64,000 nucleotides of DNA. Source: an uncultured Bacteroidales bacterium. Lineage in GTDB: Bacteria > Bacteroidota > Bacteroidia > Bacteroidales > UBA932. The stretch spans positions 90,761 to 154,760 of the forward strand of contig ONBM01000001.1 of the NCBI GenBank assembly GCA_900316045.1. The letters are read 5' to 3'. This document shows, piece by piece, positions 1 to 8,970 of the stretch. Both the position numbers and the translations under genes were made by a program. Position 1 is the first letter of the stretch; each line of letters opens with the position of its first letter. The notes under the pieces were generated by a model. The model was not told the DNA's origin. It saw nothing but the letters and a program-made list of their open reading frames with translations, and did no database searches.

Positions 1-1530
1 GTCGGCAAGATGGCCAACAGACACGGACTAATTGCAGGTGCTACTGGCACTGGCAAGACAGTGACGCTTCAAGTCATGGCAGAGACATTCTCTCAGGCAG
101 GCGTGCCTTGCTTCATGGCCGACATGAAAGGCGACCTCTCTGGAATATCACAGAGTGGAGCCATGAATGGTTTCATCCAAAAACGAATGGCGGAATTCGG
201 CATCACCGATCCTAAATTCGGCGGGTGTCCTGTCAGGTTCTTCGATGTCTTCGGCGAGCAAGGGCACCCGATGAGGTGCACGGTCTCTGAAATGGGCCCT
301 CAGCTACTTTCCCGCATCCTCGGGCTGAATGAGACCCAGGAAGGCGTCCTGAACGTGGTCTTCAGAGTGGCAGACGAGCTGGGACTTCTAATCATTGACA
401 TTAAAGACCTGCGCTCGATGCTGAACTACGTTTCTGAACATGCAAAGGAATATACATCCACATATGGGAATATAGCACCCGCATCAGTAGGAGCCATTCA
501 AAGGTCTTTGCTGACTCTCGAGAACGAAGGCGGAGACAAATTCTTCGGGGAACCCTCGTTCGACATTAAGGATCTTCTCCAGACTACCGCTAACGGGAAA
601 GGCATAATGAATGTCCTTGCCGCAGACAAACTTATGATGAAGCCAAAGCTCTATTCTACTTTCCTGCTCTGGCTGCTTTCAGAACTCTACGCCACTATGC
701 CGGAAGTCGGCGATCTGGATATGCCGAAACTGGTATTCTTCTTTGATGAGGCTCACACCTTATTTGCGGACACCTCCAAGGCCCTCGTAGACAAGATAGA
801 ACAGGTAGTTAGACTCATAAGAAGCAAGGGCGTGGGCGTGTACTTCGTTACTCAAAGCCCTACCGATATTCCTGAAACCATCCTAGGGCAGCTGGGCAAC
901 AGGGTACAGCATGCCCTACGAGCCTTCACGCCAAAAGATCAGAAAGCCGTGCAGGTAGCCGCCGAGACCTTCAGAGCCAACCCTGCATTCGACACGTCCC
1001 AGGCCATCACCAACCTGGGAACTGGAGAGGCCCTGGTTTCATTCCTGGACGAGAAAGGCGCTCCCGGAATAGTTCAGAAAGCGAGAATTCTGTTCCCACT
1101 GAGCCAGATAGGGGCCATTACGCCTGCTCAGAGAGATCAGATAATCAAGTCATCAAACATTTACGGGAAATATGATACGCCTGTAGATAACATCTCTGCT
1201 TATGAGCAGCTTCTAAAAATGGCAGAGGAAGAAAAACAACAAGACGAGGCACAAGAAGCCGTTGAGGAAAATCAGCCAGGCGATAAGTCTGCCGGCAGGC
1301 CAAAGGCCAGCATCTGGGGGAAAGTTGGCAAGGCAATCTTCACTGCCGTCACAGCCACAGTCGCGACCAGCGTGGGCAATGCCGTATCCAATAAGGTCAC
1401 CGGGAAGAAAGGCAGCAAGACTTCTGTCAAGACTCAGGCCGGAAGAGTTGCCAAGAACGCAACTTCTGCAGCCACCAGGACCATCACGCGCGAGCTAACC
1501 CGTTCCATACTAGGGAACCTGATAAAATAG
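1..1530 (+). CDS. HerA/YjgR-type ATPase (DUF853), 5' partial
   Basis: This is the C-terminal part of a helicase HerA-like P-loop ATPase of the YjgR/DUF853 group. The reading frame is open to the window edge, so the true start lies upstream. The segment [17 protein letters not shown], with Walker A GATGTGKT, follows directly, and [10 protein letters not shown] shortly after is typical of the family. A Walker B stretch, LVFFFDEAH, sits near residue 250 of the visible part, followed by an arginine-rich region ([18 protein letters not shown]). The C-terminus is low-complexity, rich in Ala, Thr and Lys. The family is thought to be a DNA-translocating or nucleotide-hydrolysing ATPase, but the physiological role of YjgR is not established. 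It converges with rsmD. Confidence 0.9.
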   Translation, partial: VGKMANRHGLIAGATGTGKTVTLQVMAETFSQAGVPCFMADMKGDLSGISQSGAMNGFIQKRMAEFGITDPKFGGCPVRFFDVFGEQGHPMRCTVSEMGPQLLSRILGLNETQEGVLNVVFRVADELGLLIIDIKDLRSMLNYVSEHAKEYTSTYGNIAPASVGAIQRSLLTLENEGGDKFFGEPSFDIKDLLQTTANGKGIMNVLAADKLMMKPKLYSTFLLWLLSELYATMPEVGDLDMPKLVFFFDEAHTLFADTSKALVDKIEQVVRLIRSKGVGVYFVTQSPTDIPETILGQLGNRVQHALRAFTPKDQKAVQVAAETFRANPAFDTSQAITNLGTGEALVSFLDEKGAPGIVQKARILFPLSQIGAITPAQRDQIIKSSNIYGKYDTPVDNISAYEQLLKMAEEEKQQDEAQEAVEENQPGDKSAGRPKASIWGKVGKAIFTAVTATVATSVGNAVSNKVTGKKGSKTSVKTQAGRVAKNATSAATRTITRELTRSILGNLIK

Positions 1531-1602
1531 GAAGAGATCGCTCATGGCAGATGCGGTCGAGCGGCACATTATTAAGTCGCTCAAGATGACCTCCGGAGGA
1601 TG

Positions 1603-2136
1603 TTATTTTACGAAGAAAGAGAAGTGGACGCGGCCGTACCGCTTCTCTTTCTTAAAATAAGGATGACTGGTAAAAGAATGCTCATCCCCATGCTCCAGGA
1701 CGAAATAATTGCCGTCATAAAGGATATTTCTCTCGAAAATTTTGTCTGGCAGCGTTTCCAAACCCTCCATCGCATACGGCGGATCAGCAAAAATAATATC
1801 GAACTTTTCGTGGCAGACTGTCAGGAAATCGAAAACATTATCCCTCACCATGACGACATTGTCCAAGCCGAGCTTGGCTGCCTCGGTCTTAATGAAAGTT
1901 GCGTTCTCACGGGCCATTTCAACAGAATACACCTTACCGGCGCCCCTTGAAGCAAACTCGAAAGCAACGGCGCCAGTGCCACCGAAAAGATCCAGCACTG
2001 TCATCCCCTCAAAGTCATATTCATTATCCAGCACGTTGAAAAGTCCTTCGCGCGCAAAATCTGTGGTTGGACGAGCATTATACCCAGCCGGTGGGCAAAT
2101 CTGCCGTCCCTTCAGCCTTCCTCCTATGATTCTCAT
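1603..2136 (-). CDS. rsmD: 16S rRNA (guanine(966)-N(2))-methyltransferase RsmD
   Basis: RsmD methylates N2 of G966 in 16S rRNA using S-adenosylmethionine. The 177-residue protein has the family start MRIIGGRLKGR, a Rossmann SAM-binding motif (VLDLFGGTGAVAFEFASRGA, near 48-67) and the catalytic motif ADPPY near residue 117, which marks amino-group N-methyltransferases. Length is normal for the family. Its start overlaps the end of the DUF3822 gene by four bases (ATGA type), so the two are translationally coupled, an arrangement known from other Bacteroidota. It is the last gene of a three-gene minus-strand unit. Confidence 0.93.
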   Translation of the reverse strand: MRIIGGRLKGRQICPPAGYNARPTTDFAREGLFNVLDNEYDFEGMTVLDLFGGTGAVAFEFASRGAGKVYSVEMARENATFIKTEAAKLGLDNVVMVRDNVFDFLTVCHEKFDIIFADPPYAMEGLETLPDKIFERNILYDGNYFVLEHGDEHSFTSHPYFKKEKRYGRVHFSFFVK

Positions 2137-2651
2137 AGCTGCTCCACGGAATTAAAATAACGATAAAGCGACATTTTCTCATCTTCGCTGAGAGGCGTCC
2201 TGAAACAAATTCTAGTGACTTCCGGATTGAATTGCAGTTTTTTTAGAGCCAGGAATATGAAATATTCGGCACACGTGAAATCATCCGCTTTGAATATGTT
2301 GGCAAGCAGCAAATTGTTTCCTTGGGCGATGCCAAGATGAAGATAGCCGTAAGCGTAAGAGGCCACAACCTTGTTATATTCAGGAAGTTTCCTCAAATCC
2401 TTCAAGATGAAATACAGCTCTGGAAGCACTCGCCCCTGGTCCTCATCGTCATAACCAGGGACGCTTCTAGTCATGGCATTATCGACAGAAAGAGAATACA
2501 CCAGCACAGCTGCATATTCGCTAATGCTGATGTATTCTACTTTATCCTCTTTACTTAACTCGACCGTCTCGGAGAGTATCTCTCTGGCAGCAGACGGTTC
2601 AAAGAAAGCAGCAGGCACTAAAGCCGCTTTTGGAGTCAGAAGAGAAAACAC
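2133..2651 (-). CDS. DUF3822 family protein, short form with GTG start
   Basis: The protein matches the C-terminal two thirds of DUF3822, a Bacteroidota family of unknown function usually found beside rsmD. The stretch LLANIFKADDFTCAEYFIFLALKKL and the end RTPLSEDEKMSLYRYFNSV are family-typical. The only good start is a GTG at 2651, two bases after the stop of the upstream gene; an in-frame TAA lies a few codons further up. At 172 residues it looks shorter than the roughly 260-residue proteins I recall, apparently lacking an N-terminal strand-rich part. Either the short form is natural here or the N-terminus was lost. No enzymatic motif is visible. Confidence 0.75.
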   Translation of the reverse strand: MFSLLTPKAALVPAAFFEPSAAREILSETVELSKEDKVEYISISEYAAVLVYSLSVDNAMTRSVPGYDDEDQGRVLPELYFILKDLRKLPEYNKVVASYAYGYLHLGIAQGNNLLLANIFKADDFTCAEYFIFLALKKLQFNPEVTRICFRTPLSEDEKMSLYRYFNSVEQL

Positions 2652-2653
2652 TT

Positions 2654-3346
2654 CTACTCCCAGTTACCTGCATTATTGTTAGGCGCAGTGGTGCTGCCCA
2701 CCTGCAAGCCCTCATACCTGCCCTGATCACGACGATCAGCGTCAAGATTGATTCTCAGCTGGTTATCCATGCCCCTTAAAAGAGACTTGTAAGGGAGCTT
2801 GGCCTCGAACAAAGGAACGTCCACGCCAGACACTTTCTTAACGACGGCATCCATCTCAATCTTTTGATCCTCGCAGAATGGAACCTCATCGATAGCATTG
2901 ATGTTGAAATCGCTTCTGCTATGGAACAGGGTGTCTTTCACCGCCAGCTTGTTCTCTACAGAAAAAACCAGATTCTTATCGCCTTGCTTGTAAAGGTCAT
3001 AAAGCCCCTCTGGAGTAATGTTCTTATGCTGTTTCTTGACAGCTTCGGTGTGTGCGACGGCGGCAGAATCATCATTTGAGCCGATCTGCATGAGCACGGT
3101 CATCTGGCCGTTGTTGTAGAATTGCTTTAGAGTATCGAAAGAAGCCGTGAACTTGCCGTTGACGCTCTTGTAAGCAACCTGAAGATCACGGATGTCTTTC
3201 AGTCTCTGAATCGCAACTTTTTCTCTTTGCGCCTTCTCCCTATCGAAGCGGACAGGCTCCATGACGCTGGAATAAATAGTCCATATCAAGCCTACGGCGC
3301 ATAGCGCAAGAACGATGCAAAGAATCGTGTTCAGTACCTTGTTCAT
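2654..3346 (-). CDS. Single-pass membrane protein of unknown function
   Basis: I do not recognise a characterised family. The 230-residue protein has one N-terminal membrane segment (about residues 5-27), then a charged, probably periplasmic part beginning with a helical stretch (FDREKAQREKVAIQRLKDI). The rest is mixed polar sequence ending in an Asn-rich tail (PNNNAGNWE). Similar proteins are common next to DUF3822 and rsmD in Bacteroidales. It is the first gene of the minus-strand unit with DUF3822 and rsmD, with two bases to the next gene. A -7 box TAACTTTG lies upstream at 3406-3413. The position suggests an envelope role, but nothing in the sequence shows it. Confidence 0.7.
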   Translation of the reverse strand: MNKVLNTILCIVLALCAVGLIWTIYSSVMEPVRFDREKAQREKVAIQRLKDIRDLQVAYKSVNGKFTASFDTLKQFYNNGQMTVLMQIGSNDDSAAVAHTEAVKKQHKNITPEGLYDLYKQGDKNLVFSVENKLAVKDTLFHSRSDFNINAIDEVPFCEDQKIEMDAVVKKVSGVDVPLFEAKLPYKSLLRGMDNQLRINLDADRRDQGRYEGLQVGSTTAPNNNAGNWE

Positions 3347-3405
3347 TATCCTAAAATTTTATGATTTGCAATTAAAAGCATATTGACATACCTGCCAATG
3401 CAGGA

Positions 3406-3413
3406 CAAAGTTA
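3406..3413 (-). promoter_or_regulatory. Candidate -7 box TAACTTTG
   Basis: It matches the Bacteroidota -7 consensus TAnnTTTG on the minus strand, about 60 bases before the start of the membrane-protein gene. Just downstream, around the expected start of transcription, is a perfect small palindrome, CCTGC-CAAT-GCAGG (3391-3404). No clear -33 element is seen. Confidence 0.5.
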
Positions 3414-3445
3414 TGAAATTGATTTATGAAATGCAATATAATTTG

Positions 3446-3453
3446 TAAATTTG
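3446..3453 (+). promoter_or_regulatory. Candidate -7 box TAAATTTG before nrnA-like gene
   Basis: TAAATTTG fits TAnnTTTG and ends only seven bases before the ATG at 3461. If used, the mRNA would have almost no leader. A second box-like sequence, TATAATTTG, overlaps just upstream, so the exact start site is uncertain. Confidence 0.45.
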
Positions 3454-3460
3454 CTCATCA

Positions 3461-4489
3461 ATGAAAAGAACAGAAGAATTAGAAAAAATCATCAGTGCTT
3501 CATCAGTGATAACGGTGACTGCGCACACACATCCGGACGGCGATGCCATTGGGAGCGGGTGCGCCATGTTACGTTATCTGCGACTCATAAAAGGCAAGAA
3601 AGCGGCGCTTATAGTTCCCACAGCCATACCGGCATCTCTCTCTTTCATCGCAGAGGATGGAGATGCTATTTTTCCCTTCTCGGATGCCTCGCAGGAATGC
3701 CAGGAATGGATAGCCGCAAGCGACCTCGTAATCTGCCAAGATTGCAATTCATTCAGCAGAGTAACTGGAGCCGAGCATTATCTGAGAACTTCGAACGCTA
3801 AAAAGATTCTGATAGATCATCACCTGAATCCAGACATAGAGTCTTTCGATTTTGTCATCTCCAAAATCGACATTTCCTCAACTAGCGAACTGCTCTATTG
3901 GACCCTCAAGGAGATGAGCGATGTGGAAGGAGACTTGAAAAAGCTACCGCAGAGCTGCCTGGATGCGCTTATGACGGGAATGACTACCGACACTAACAAT
4001 TTCGCGAACTCAGTCTTCCCAAGCACATTGACGATGGCATCCGAGCTTCTTGCCGCAGGAGTTGACAGGGACAAGATCCTTAACTGCATCTATAACAATT
4101 ACAGAGAAAACAGGCTGCGCCTGATGGGGTTCATGCTCCATGACAAAATGACCATAATGGCCAATGGGGTTTCCTACATGATACTGGATAAATCCACTCA
4201 GGAGCGGTATGGCTTCGAGGATGGGGAATCTGAAGGATTCGTGAACATGCCGCTGGCGCTCGCCAAAGTCAACGTAAGCATGTTCTTAACAGAGGAAGAC
4301 ACTAAATTCAGGGTCTCCATACGCTCTAAACGGGGATTTTCCGCCAATTCCTTCGCAATGAAATATTTCAATGGCGGAGGGCATGAGCAGGCTGCCGGAG
4401 GGAGCCTTTATTTCGGGAAAGACATTTCTTCCCCCGAAGAGGCAGAATCCTATATTATTAAATCCTCAAAAGAATATTTTGCCGAATGA
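3461..4489 (+). CDS. nrnA: DHH-family phosphoesterase, NrnA type (nano-RNase / pAp phosphatase)
   Basis: Proteins of this type degrade very short RNA oligonucleotides and dephosphorylate 3'-phosphoadenosine 5'-phosphate in the cytoplasm. The 342-residue protein has the first DHH-domain metal motif, HTHPDGDAIGSG (about 22-33), the LIDHHLNP motif that names the family (near 116-123), and a C-terminal DHHA1 domain with the substrate motif FNGGGHEQAAGG (about 307-318). Length and motif order are normal. The end overlaps the next gene by four bases, so it is coupled to two FKBP-like lipoproteins, a combination also seen in other Bacteroidales. The exact substrate preference cannot be read from sequence. 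Confidence 0.88.
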   Translation: MKRTEELEKIISASSVITVTAHTHPDGDAIGSGCAMLRYLRLIKGKKAALIVPTAIPASLSFIAEDGDAIFPFSDASQECQEWIAASDLVICQDCNSFSRVTGAEHYLRTSNAKKILIDHHLNPDIESFDFVISKIDISSTSELLYWTLKEMSDVEGDLKKLPQSCLDALMTGMTTDTNNFANSVFPSTLTMASELLAAGVDRDKILNCIYNNYRENRLRLMGFMLHDKMTIMANGVSYMILDKSTQERYGFEDGESEGFVNMPLALAKVNVSMFLTEEDTKFRVSIRSKRGFSANSFAMKYFNGGGHEQAAGGSLYFGKDISSPEEAESYIIKSSKEYFAE

Positions 4490-5028
4490 AATATTTTCAT
4501 AACATGATATTCTGCATTGCCACTATCTTCTTTTTCGCATCTTGCGGGAAAGAGGATACTGCCAAGAATCAGCAGGAATCATATATTTCTACGATAGCTT
4601 CTTCCTTTCAGCAAAAAGACTCTACAGTGATGGTTCGGCATTCCAAGGGATCGACTATCGTGACAATCACGCATGGCACCGGAGAAGAGCTCTCCTCCGG
4701 CGGCACAGTATCCTTCTTCTATGCCGGATATTACCTTACTTCAGGATCCATCAGCAATAGCAATCTGTTCGCCACTAACAGCAGGGAAATTGCCGAGACT
4801 GCAGGGTGGAATTTATCCGACACGACAGTCTTCAGGGCCGACACTTTGAATATCTCCGATGCCGAGCTGGTAAAAGGGCTGAAAAATGGAATCATCGGCG
4901 TCAAGAGCGGCGAGGAATGCCTGATAATGTTTAACCAAGACTACGGCTTCGGCAAAAAAATAATAGGAAATATTCCAGAAAATTCCGCTCTGGCTTACCA
5001 TTTGTGGATTGAGAGCGTTGCCAATTAA
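4486..5028 (+). CDS. FKBP-like lipoprotein
   Basis: This is a secreted lipoprotein of 180 residues. The N-terminal signal ends in a lipobox (FFFASCG, Cys near residue 20). The rest resembles an FKBP-type peptidyl-prolyl isomerase domain: GTGEELSSGGTVSFFYAGYYL, then VKGLKNGIIGVKSGEECLIMFNQDYGFG and a final strand. Known FKBPs catalyse cis-trans isomerisation of prolyl bonds and aid folding, here presumably at the envelope. Several active-site aromatic residues are not clearly conserved, so activity is uncertain. It overlaps the DHH gene by four bases and is followed after three bases by a second FKBP-like lipoprotein. Confidence 0.72.
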   Translation: MKYFHNMIFCIATIFFFASCGKEDTAKNQQESYISTIASSFQQKDSTVMVRHSKGSTIVTITHGTGEELSSGGTVSFFYAGYYLTSGSISNSNLFATNSREIAETAGWNLSDTTVFRADTLNISDAELVKGLKNGIIGVKSGEECLIMFNQDYGFGKKIIGNIPENSALAYHLWIESVAN

Positions 5029-5031
5029 TAA

Positions 5032-6060
5032 ATGACAGTAATGAAAAATTTCTTGAACGAATTTTACGCTTTTGCGGCCATCCCTGCGATGCTTCTTGTC
5101 AGTGGATGCGCAGACAACAAAGATAAGACAAGCGATGAAATAAATAAGGAATACATAGAAGCTTGGATGAAAGTCAAACACCCCGGCATAACGCCGACAG
5201 GCAAGGGAATCTATATCCTTGACGACAAAGAAGGGACAGGCGAAGCATTGGGCGACGAGGACTATTTCGCCATGATTGAATATACCGTGGCAGGCATGGA
5301 CGGGACGATTTCCGCGACCACCTATCCGAAAATAGCTCAGCAGATCGGGACTTATGACAAATCGTACTATTACGGGCCCCACGCTTATCTGCGAGATGCT
5401 TACACGACGCCTGTCGGAGTGCTGGAAATACTCAGCGGCATGAAGGTAGGAGGGGTTAGGACTGCGCTCGTCCCAAGCTGGCTTAACGTTACCGAAGGCT
5501 ATTCCGGCAGCAGCAAAGCTTCTAACGCCATCTACACGATTACCTTGGCGGATAAGACAGATGACATCCGTCAGTGGGAGATAGACACGCTCGAAAGATA
5601 TGCTCAGAAATGCATGAGCGATGTGGATTCATCATTCACGGGGTATTATTATTTACAACTTAAAGCACCGTCCGACACTAACACCCTCCCTAGAGACACA
5701 TCATTCTACATCAATTACACCGGGAAGCTTCTGAATGGCCTCGTCTTCGACACCACTGTTGAAGACACCGCCAAATTCTATGGAATATATTCTTCATCTA
5801 AGACATACGCCCCTGTCAAAATCCAACTGAACGAGAACTACAATGAAATCACGCTTGAGAGTTCCTCTTCATCATCGAGTTCCGGCAGCACTTCAGTGGT
5901 GACTGGCTTCGCATACTGCCTCTCACAGCTGAAGCGTTATGAGAAGGGCGTCTGCGCGTTCATGTCTCAATACGGTTATAAATATAATGGCAACGGGAAC
6001 GCTATTCCTAGCTATGCGCCGCTCGTTTTCGAGATAGAAATGGTGGATGAACCTGAATAG
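5032..6060 (+). CDS. Lipoprotein with two FKBP-like domains
   Basis: The 342-residue protein has a signal peptide with lipobox (LLVSGC) and two weak FKBP-like halves. The first spans about 45-185 (GKGIYILDDKEGTGEAL, later GMKVGGVRTALVPSWL). The second spans about 200-340 (FYINYTGKLLNGLVFDTTVEDTA is clearly FKBP-like). A run of serines (about 281-288) inside the second half looks like a loop insertion. Translation may start at ATG 5032 or at ATG 5041 (MKNFLNEF). It closes a tightly packed three-gene unit with the DHH phosphoesterase and the shorter FKBP lipoprotein. A folding role at the envelope is inferred; substrates are unknown. Confidence 0.7.
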   Translation: MTVMKNFLNEFYAFAAIPAMLLVSGCADNKDKTSDEINKEYIEAWMKVKHPGITPTGKGIYILDDKEGTGEALGDEDYFAMIEYTVAGMDGTISATTYPKIAQQIGTYDKSYYYGPHAYLRDAYTTPVGVLEILSGMKVGGVRTALVPSWLNVTEGYSGSSKASNAIYTITLADKTDDIRQWEIDTLERYAQKCMSDVDSSFTGYYYLQLKAPSDTNTLPRDTSFYINYTGKLLNGLVFDTTVEDTAKFYGIYSSSKTYAPVKIQLNENYNEITLESSSSSSSSGSTSVVTGFAYCLSQLKRYEKGVCAFMSQYGYKYNGNGNAIPSYAPLVFEIEMVDEPE

Positions 6061-6091
6061 TAGCGGGTTTTCCGTTTAAAGATCTTTTCCT

Positions 6092-6099
6092 TAAATTTG
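6092..6099 (+). promoter_or_regulatory. Candidate -7 box TAAATTTG
   Basis: The box fits TAnnTTTG and lies 43 bases before the chosen start at 6143. It makes the alternative start at 6107 unlikely, since transcription would begin about there. Confidence 0.5.
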
Positions 6100-6142
6100 T
6101 CTTGCCGTGCCGCCAACGCACGGACTAGTAAATGGTAATTAT

Positions 6143-6745
6143 ATGGGTATCATAATAAATGTTGGACGACAGTTCGGCAGTGGCGGGCTGGGCGTCGCGA
6201 ACGAGATAGGCAAGAAGCTTCACGTCAAAGCATACGATAAGGAACTGATCTCAAAAGCCGCAGAAGAAAGTGGCTTCAGCAAAGAACTGTTCATGAAAAC
6301 CGACGAAAAGCGCAACCTCTTCAATCTTTCCTCATATTTTGTTACCGGACGATTCGGAGCTGTTCATAACCACATAGGGGATAATGACTTATTTAAGATT
6401 CAGAGTGACGTGATACGCAAAATCGCCGAAGAAGGATCAGCTATTTTCGTAGGCAGATGCTCGAACTACATATTAAGAGACATGAAATGCCTTGACGTAT
6501 TCGTGACGGCGCCCATGGAAGATAGGATAAAAAGAGTTGCAGAACGCTCAAATTTATCTCCTGAAGATGCTAAAAGCCTCATAGAAAAGAACGACAGGAC
6601 AAGGGAGACTTATTACAATTTCTTCACGTTCGGGAACTGGGGCTGTTCTACCGACTATGATTTATGCATCGACTCATCGGCGCTAGGAATAGAGGGAACA
6701 GCTGAATTCATCATCGAATTCGGCAAGAAGGCTGGCCTGATTTAG
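6143..6745 (+). CDS. Cytidylate kinase-like family protein
   Basis: The protein belongs to the cytidylate-kinase-like P-loop family (AAA_26). It begins MGIIINVGRQFGSGG, where GRQFGSGG replaces the usual Walker A loop, and has a later SAIFVGRCSNYIL segment and an arginine-rich lid region (RIKRVAERSNLSPEDAKSLI). At 200 residues it is typical for the group, which is distinct from genuine Cmk and whose substrate is generally not known. The start at 6143 was chosen because the family starts at this Met and the promoter box at 6092 precedes it. It is four bases before the serine hydrolase gene, so they are probably co-transcribed. Confidence 0.82.
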   Translation: MGIIINVGRQFGSGGLGVANEIGKKLHVKAYDKELISKAAEESGFSKELFMKTDEKRNLFNLSSYFVTGRFGAVHNHIGDNDLFKIQSDVIRKIAEEGSAIFVGRCSNYILRDMKCLDVFVTAPMEDRIKRVAERSNLSPEDAKSLIEKNDRTRETYYNFFTFGNWGCSTDYDLCIDSSALGIEGTAEFIIEFGKKAGLI

Positions 6746-6749
6746 GAAT

Positions 6750-8042
6750 ATGATAGAGAAGAAAGCCAGAATAATTCTTGCGTCAGTCATTGCCTTGCTG
6801 GTAATCCTGTTCATAATCACCACGGCGGCAGCTAAAAAGAACAAGGTTTCAGAAGAAGATCTTCCAGAATACATAGCCGACCTGAATGCGACTCTCACGA
6901 ACGAAATGAGCGATTCCCTCGGATTGGATGGCCTGGATAGAAGGGTTCATGAATATATGACCGTCTGGGGTTTGCACGGGGTCTCGATGGCGGTGATGCG
7001 CAACGACTCCCTGCTCTTCGCCAAAGGTTACGGAGAAGCTGACCAAGGTGAGCCGATGGTTCCGGGGAAAATAATGAGAGTGGCTTCGGTATCAAAACTA
7101 ATCACGGCCGCCGGAATAATGGTTATGCAAGAAAAGGGACTGCTTACGCTACAGGATAAGGTGTTCGGTCCCCAAGGCATACTGAACGACTCATCCTTCA
7201 CTGCAGCCATAAAAGACACGAACTATTATAAAATCACGGTAGAGCATCTCCTACGACACCAGGGCGGCTTTTCAAGACGTGGCGGAGATCCAATGTTCTC
7301 TACCAGATGGCTAATGATACAGAATCACTGGACAGAAGTACCGACGCACGAACAACTGATTGTAACCCAGCTGAAGCGCCGACTGAATTTCGTGCCAGGG
7401 ACATCACAATTCTATTCAAACTTCGGATACCTCGCCCTCTCGATGGTAATCGAGAAACTCTCTGGCCAGACTTACGAAGATTACATTCAAGAGAATGTCC
7501 TAAGGCCTGCCGGATGCAGAAATTTCAAAATTGCAGGAAACTATTATGCAGATAAATATCCCGACGAGGTACGTTATTATGTCTACAAAGACGATGAGCC
7601 GGCAGAAGAGTTCAATAACAGCGGTCGTAAAGTAGAACGTTGTTACGGAGGAAATGACGTCACTGGACTATCAGGCGCAGGAGCCTGGGCAGCCTCAGCA
7701 CCTGAGCTGGCACTTTTCGTAGCCTCGATTGATGGAAAGCCTGAGGTTTCGGATATCATAAGCGAGGATAGCGTGAAGCAGATGACCGAATATTTCGACG
7801 AGAACACTTACTCGCTCGGATGGAACGACACAAACCCACAGAAAGGCTGGACAAGGACAGGGACTCTTTCTGGCACGAGCGCATATATAAAATATTACCC
7901 TGATGGAGAGTGCTGGATATTCATAACTAACACCAGCACTTGGAAAGGGCCTGGACTCGCTCGTTACACCGATGAGTTGTTCGGAAAGCTGAAGACCTCA
8001 TATTCCTCGAAATTACCAGCCAGGAATCTGTTCTATAAATAA
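6750..8042 (+). CDS. Serine hydrolase, beta-lactamase class C / esterase fold
   Basis: The 430-residue protein has an N-terminal membrane anchor (about 7-27) and a beta-lactamase/transpeptidase fold. Visible catalytic motifs are SVSK (113-116, nucleophile Ser and Lys), YSN (222-224) and RTG (369-371) in place of the KTG box. This set is usual for class C-like esterases and D-aminopeptidase-type hydrolases in Bacteroidota, which mostly do not act on antibiotics. The active domain is expected outside the inner membrane. The gene starts in a GAATATG context four bases after the kinase-like gene. The substrate is unknown; a cell-wall peptide or ester is plausible. Confidence 0.82.
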   Translation: MIEKKARIILASVIALLVILFIITTAAAKKNKVSEEDLPEYIADLNATLTNEMSDSLGLDGLDRRVHEYMTVWGLHGVSMAVMRNDSLLFAKGYGEADQGEPMVPGKIMRVASVSKLITAAGIMVMQEKGLLTLQDKVFGPQGILNDSSFTAAIKDTNYYKITVEHLLRHQGGFSRRGGDPMFSTRWLMIQNHWTEVPTHEQLIVTQLKRRLNFVPGTSQFYSNFGYLALSMVIEKLSGQTYEDYIQENVLRPAGCRNFKIAGNYYADKYPDEVRYYVYKDDEPAEEFNNSGRKVERCYGGNDVTGLSGAGAWAASAPELALFVASIDGKPEVSDIISEDSVKQMTEYFDENTYSLGWNDTNPQKGWTRTGTLSGTSAYIKYYPDGECWIFITNTSTWKGPGLARYTDELFGKLKTSYSSKLPARNLFYK

Positions 8043-8186
8043 AATCATCGATATACTGCATTCCGGCAGGCTTCGAGCAAGAAAAATATTACCATTAACA
8101 AAAAAATCTTTGTAAGGTCTTTCTGTTTTAATATAATATTTCTGTTTGCTTTGGCTAAACTTGCCCTCGTGAAAATTTACTTGGCT

Positions 8187-8873
8187 ATGAAAATCAAAGA
8201 TTATTGCGAAAGTGAGAGGCCACGAGAAAAAATGTTTTCTAAAGGAGCTGGAGCGATGAGCAACGCCGAGCTGCTGGCAATCCTGATAGGTTCGGGCACA
8301 AAAGACGAGAACGTGCTGGAAGTCTCGAATAAATTATTGAAAATCAGCGGCGGCAAGCTCTCGGACATTGCCAGCATGGATCCAGGGCAGATTACGAGCG
8401 TGAACGGCATCGGCAAGAATAAATATGCAGCCATAGCCGCTGCGTTCGAGCTGGGGAGAAGATGCACTTTGGAAGAACCGGGGATAGAGAAAAATTCCAT
8501 CACCAGCGCTGGGATGGTGTACAGAATCATGATTCCGCACATGAAGGGGCTGGACCACGAAGAATGCTGGATATTGCTCCTGAATAGGGCGAACTATGTC
8601 ATTCACAAAGAGATGATAGGCCTGGGGGGCATCACGTCCACCACCGTGGACACTAAAATAATAATGAAGAAGGCCCTAGACAAGAAAGCTTGCGGGATAA
8701 TACTGGTGCACAATCACCCTTCTTCTAATCCAAGGCCGGGAAAAATGGATATGGAAGTCACGTCTTCGCTGAAGAAAGCTTCACAGACGTTCGACATATC
8801 CCTGATAGACCACGTTATTGTCAGCGATGACAGTTATTACAGCTTCGCCGAGGACAGGGTAATAGAGATCTAG
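8187..8873 (+). CDS. radC: RadC family JAB-domain protein
   Basis: The 228-residue protein has the RadC layout: N-terminal MKIKDYCESERPREK, a helix-hairpin-helix-like region (MDPGQITSVNGIGKNKYAAI, about 67-86) and a C-terminal MPN/JAB domain with the metal motif HNHPSSNPRPGKMD. The name comes from a mutation once assigned to DNA repair, but its role is disputed; JAMM motifs normally bind zinc in proteases. The ATG at 8187 was chosen because family proteins start there; upstream in-frame codons down to 8151 have only a TTG start. About 140 bases before it hold no gene. Confidence 0.88.
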   Translation: MKIKDYCESERPREKMFSKGAGAMSNAELLAILIGSGTKDENVLEVSNKLLKISGGKLSDIASMDPGQITSVNGIGKNKYAAIAAAFELGRRCTLEEPGIEKNSITSAGMVYRIMIPHMKGLDHEECWILLLNRANYVIHKEMIGLGGITSTTVDTKIIMKKALDKKACGIILVHNHPSSNPRPGKMDMEVTSSLKKASQTFDISLIDHVIVSDDSYYSFAEDRVIEI

Positions 8874-8923
8874 AATTTAAAAATAATTTTCATCTAAAAC
8901 GTTATAGATATTTAAAAAAATAG

Positions 8924-8931
8924 TATTTTTG
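8924..8931 (+). promoter_or_regulatory. Candidate -7 box TATTTTTG before C10 protease
   Basis: The box fits TAnnTTTG exactly and lies 40 bases before the ATG at 8971. It overlaps the only upstream in-frame start (TTG 8929), which supports 8971 as the true start. The region between radC and the box is AT-rich. Confidence 0.55.
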
Positions 8932-8970
8932 TCCTCGGTGTTTATTATTCAACAAGTAATTCATTATTCA

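Noticed and set aside
1543..1659. Short plus-strand frame starting ATG at 1543 after the HerA-like gene
   Set aside because: It runs mostly over the 3' end of rsmD on the other strand, has no family features and no promoter box.
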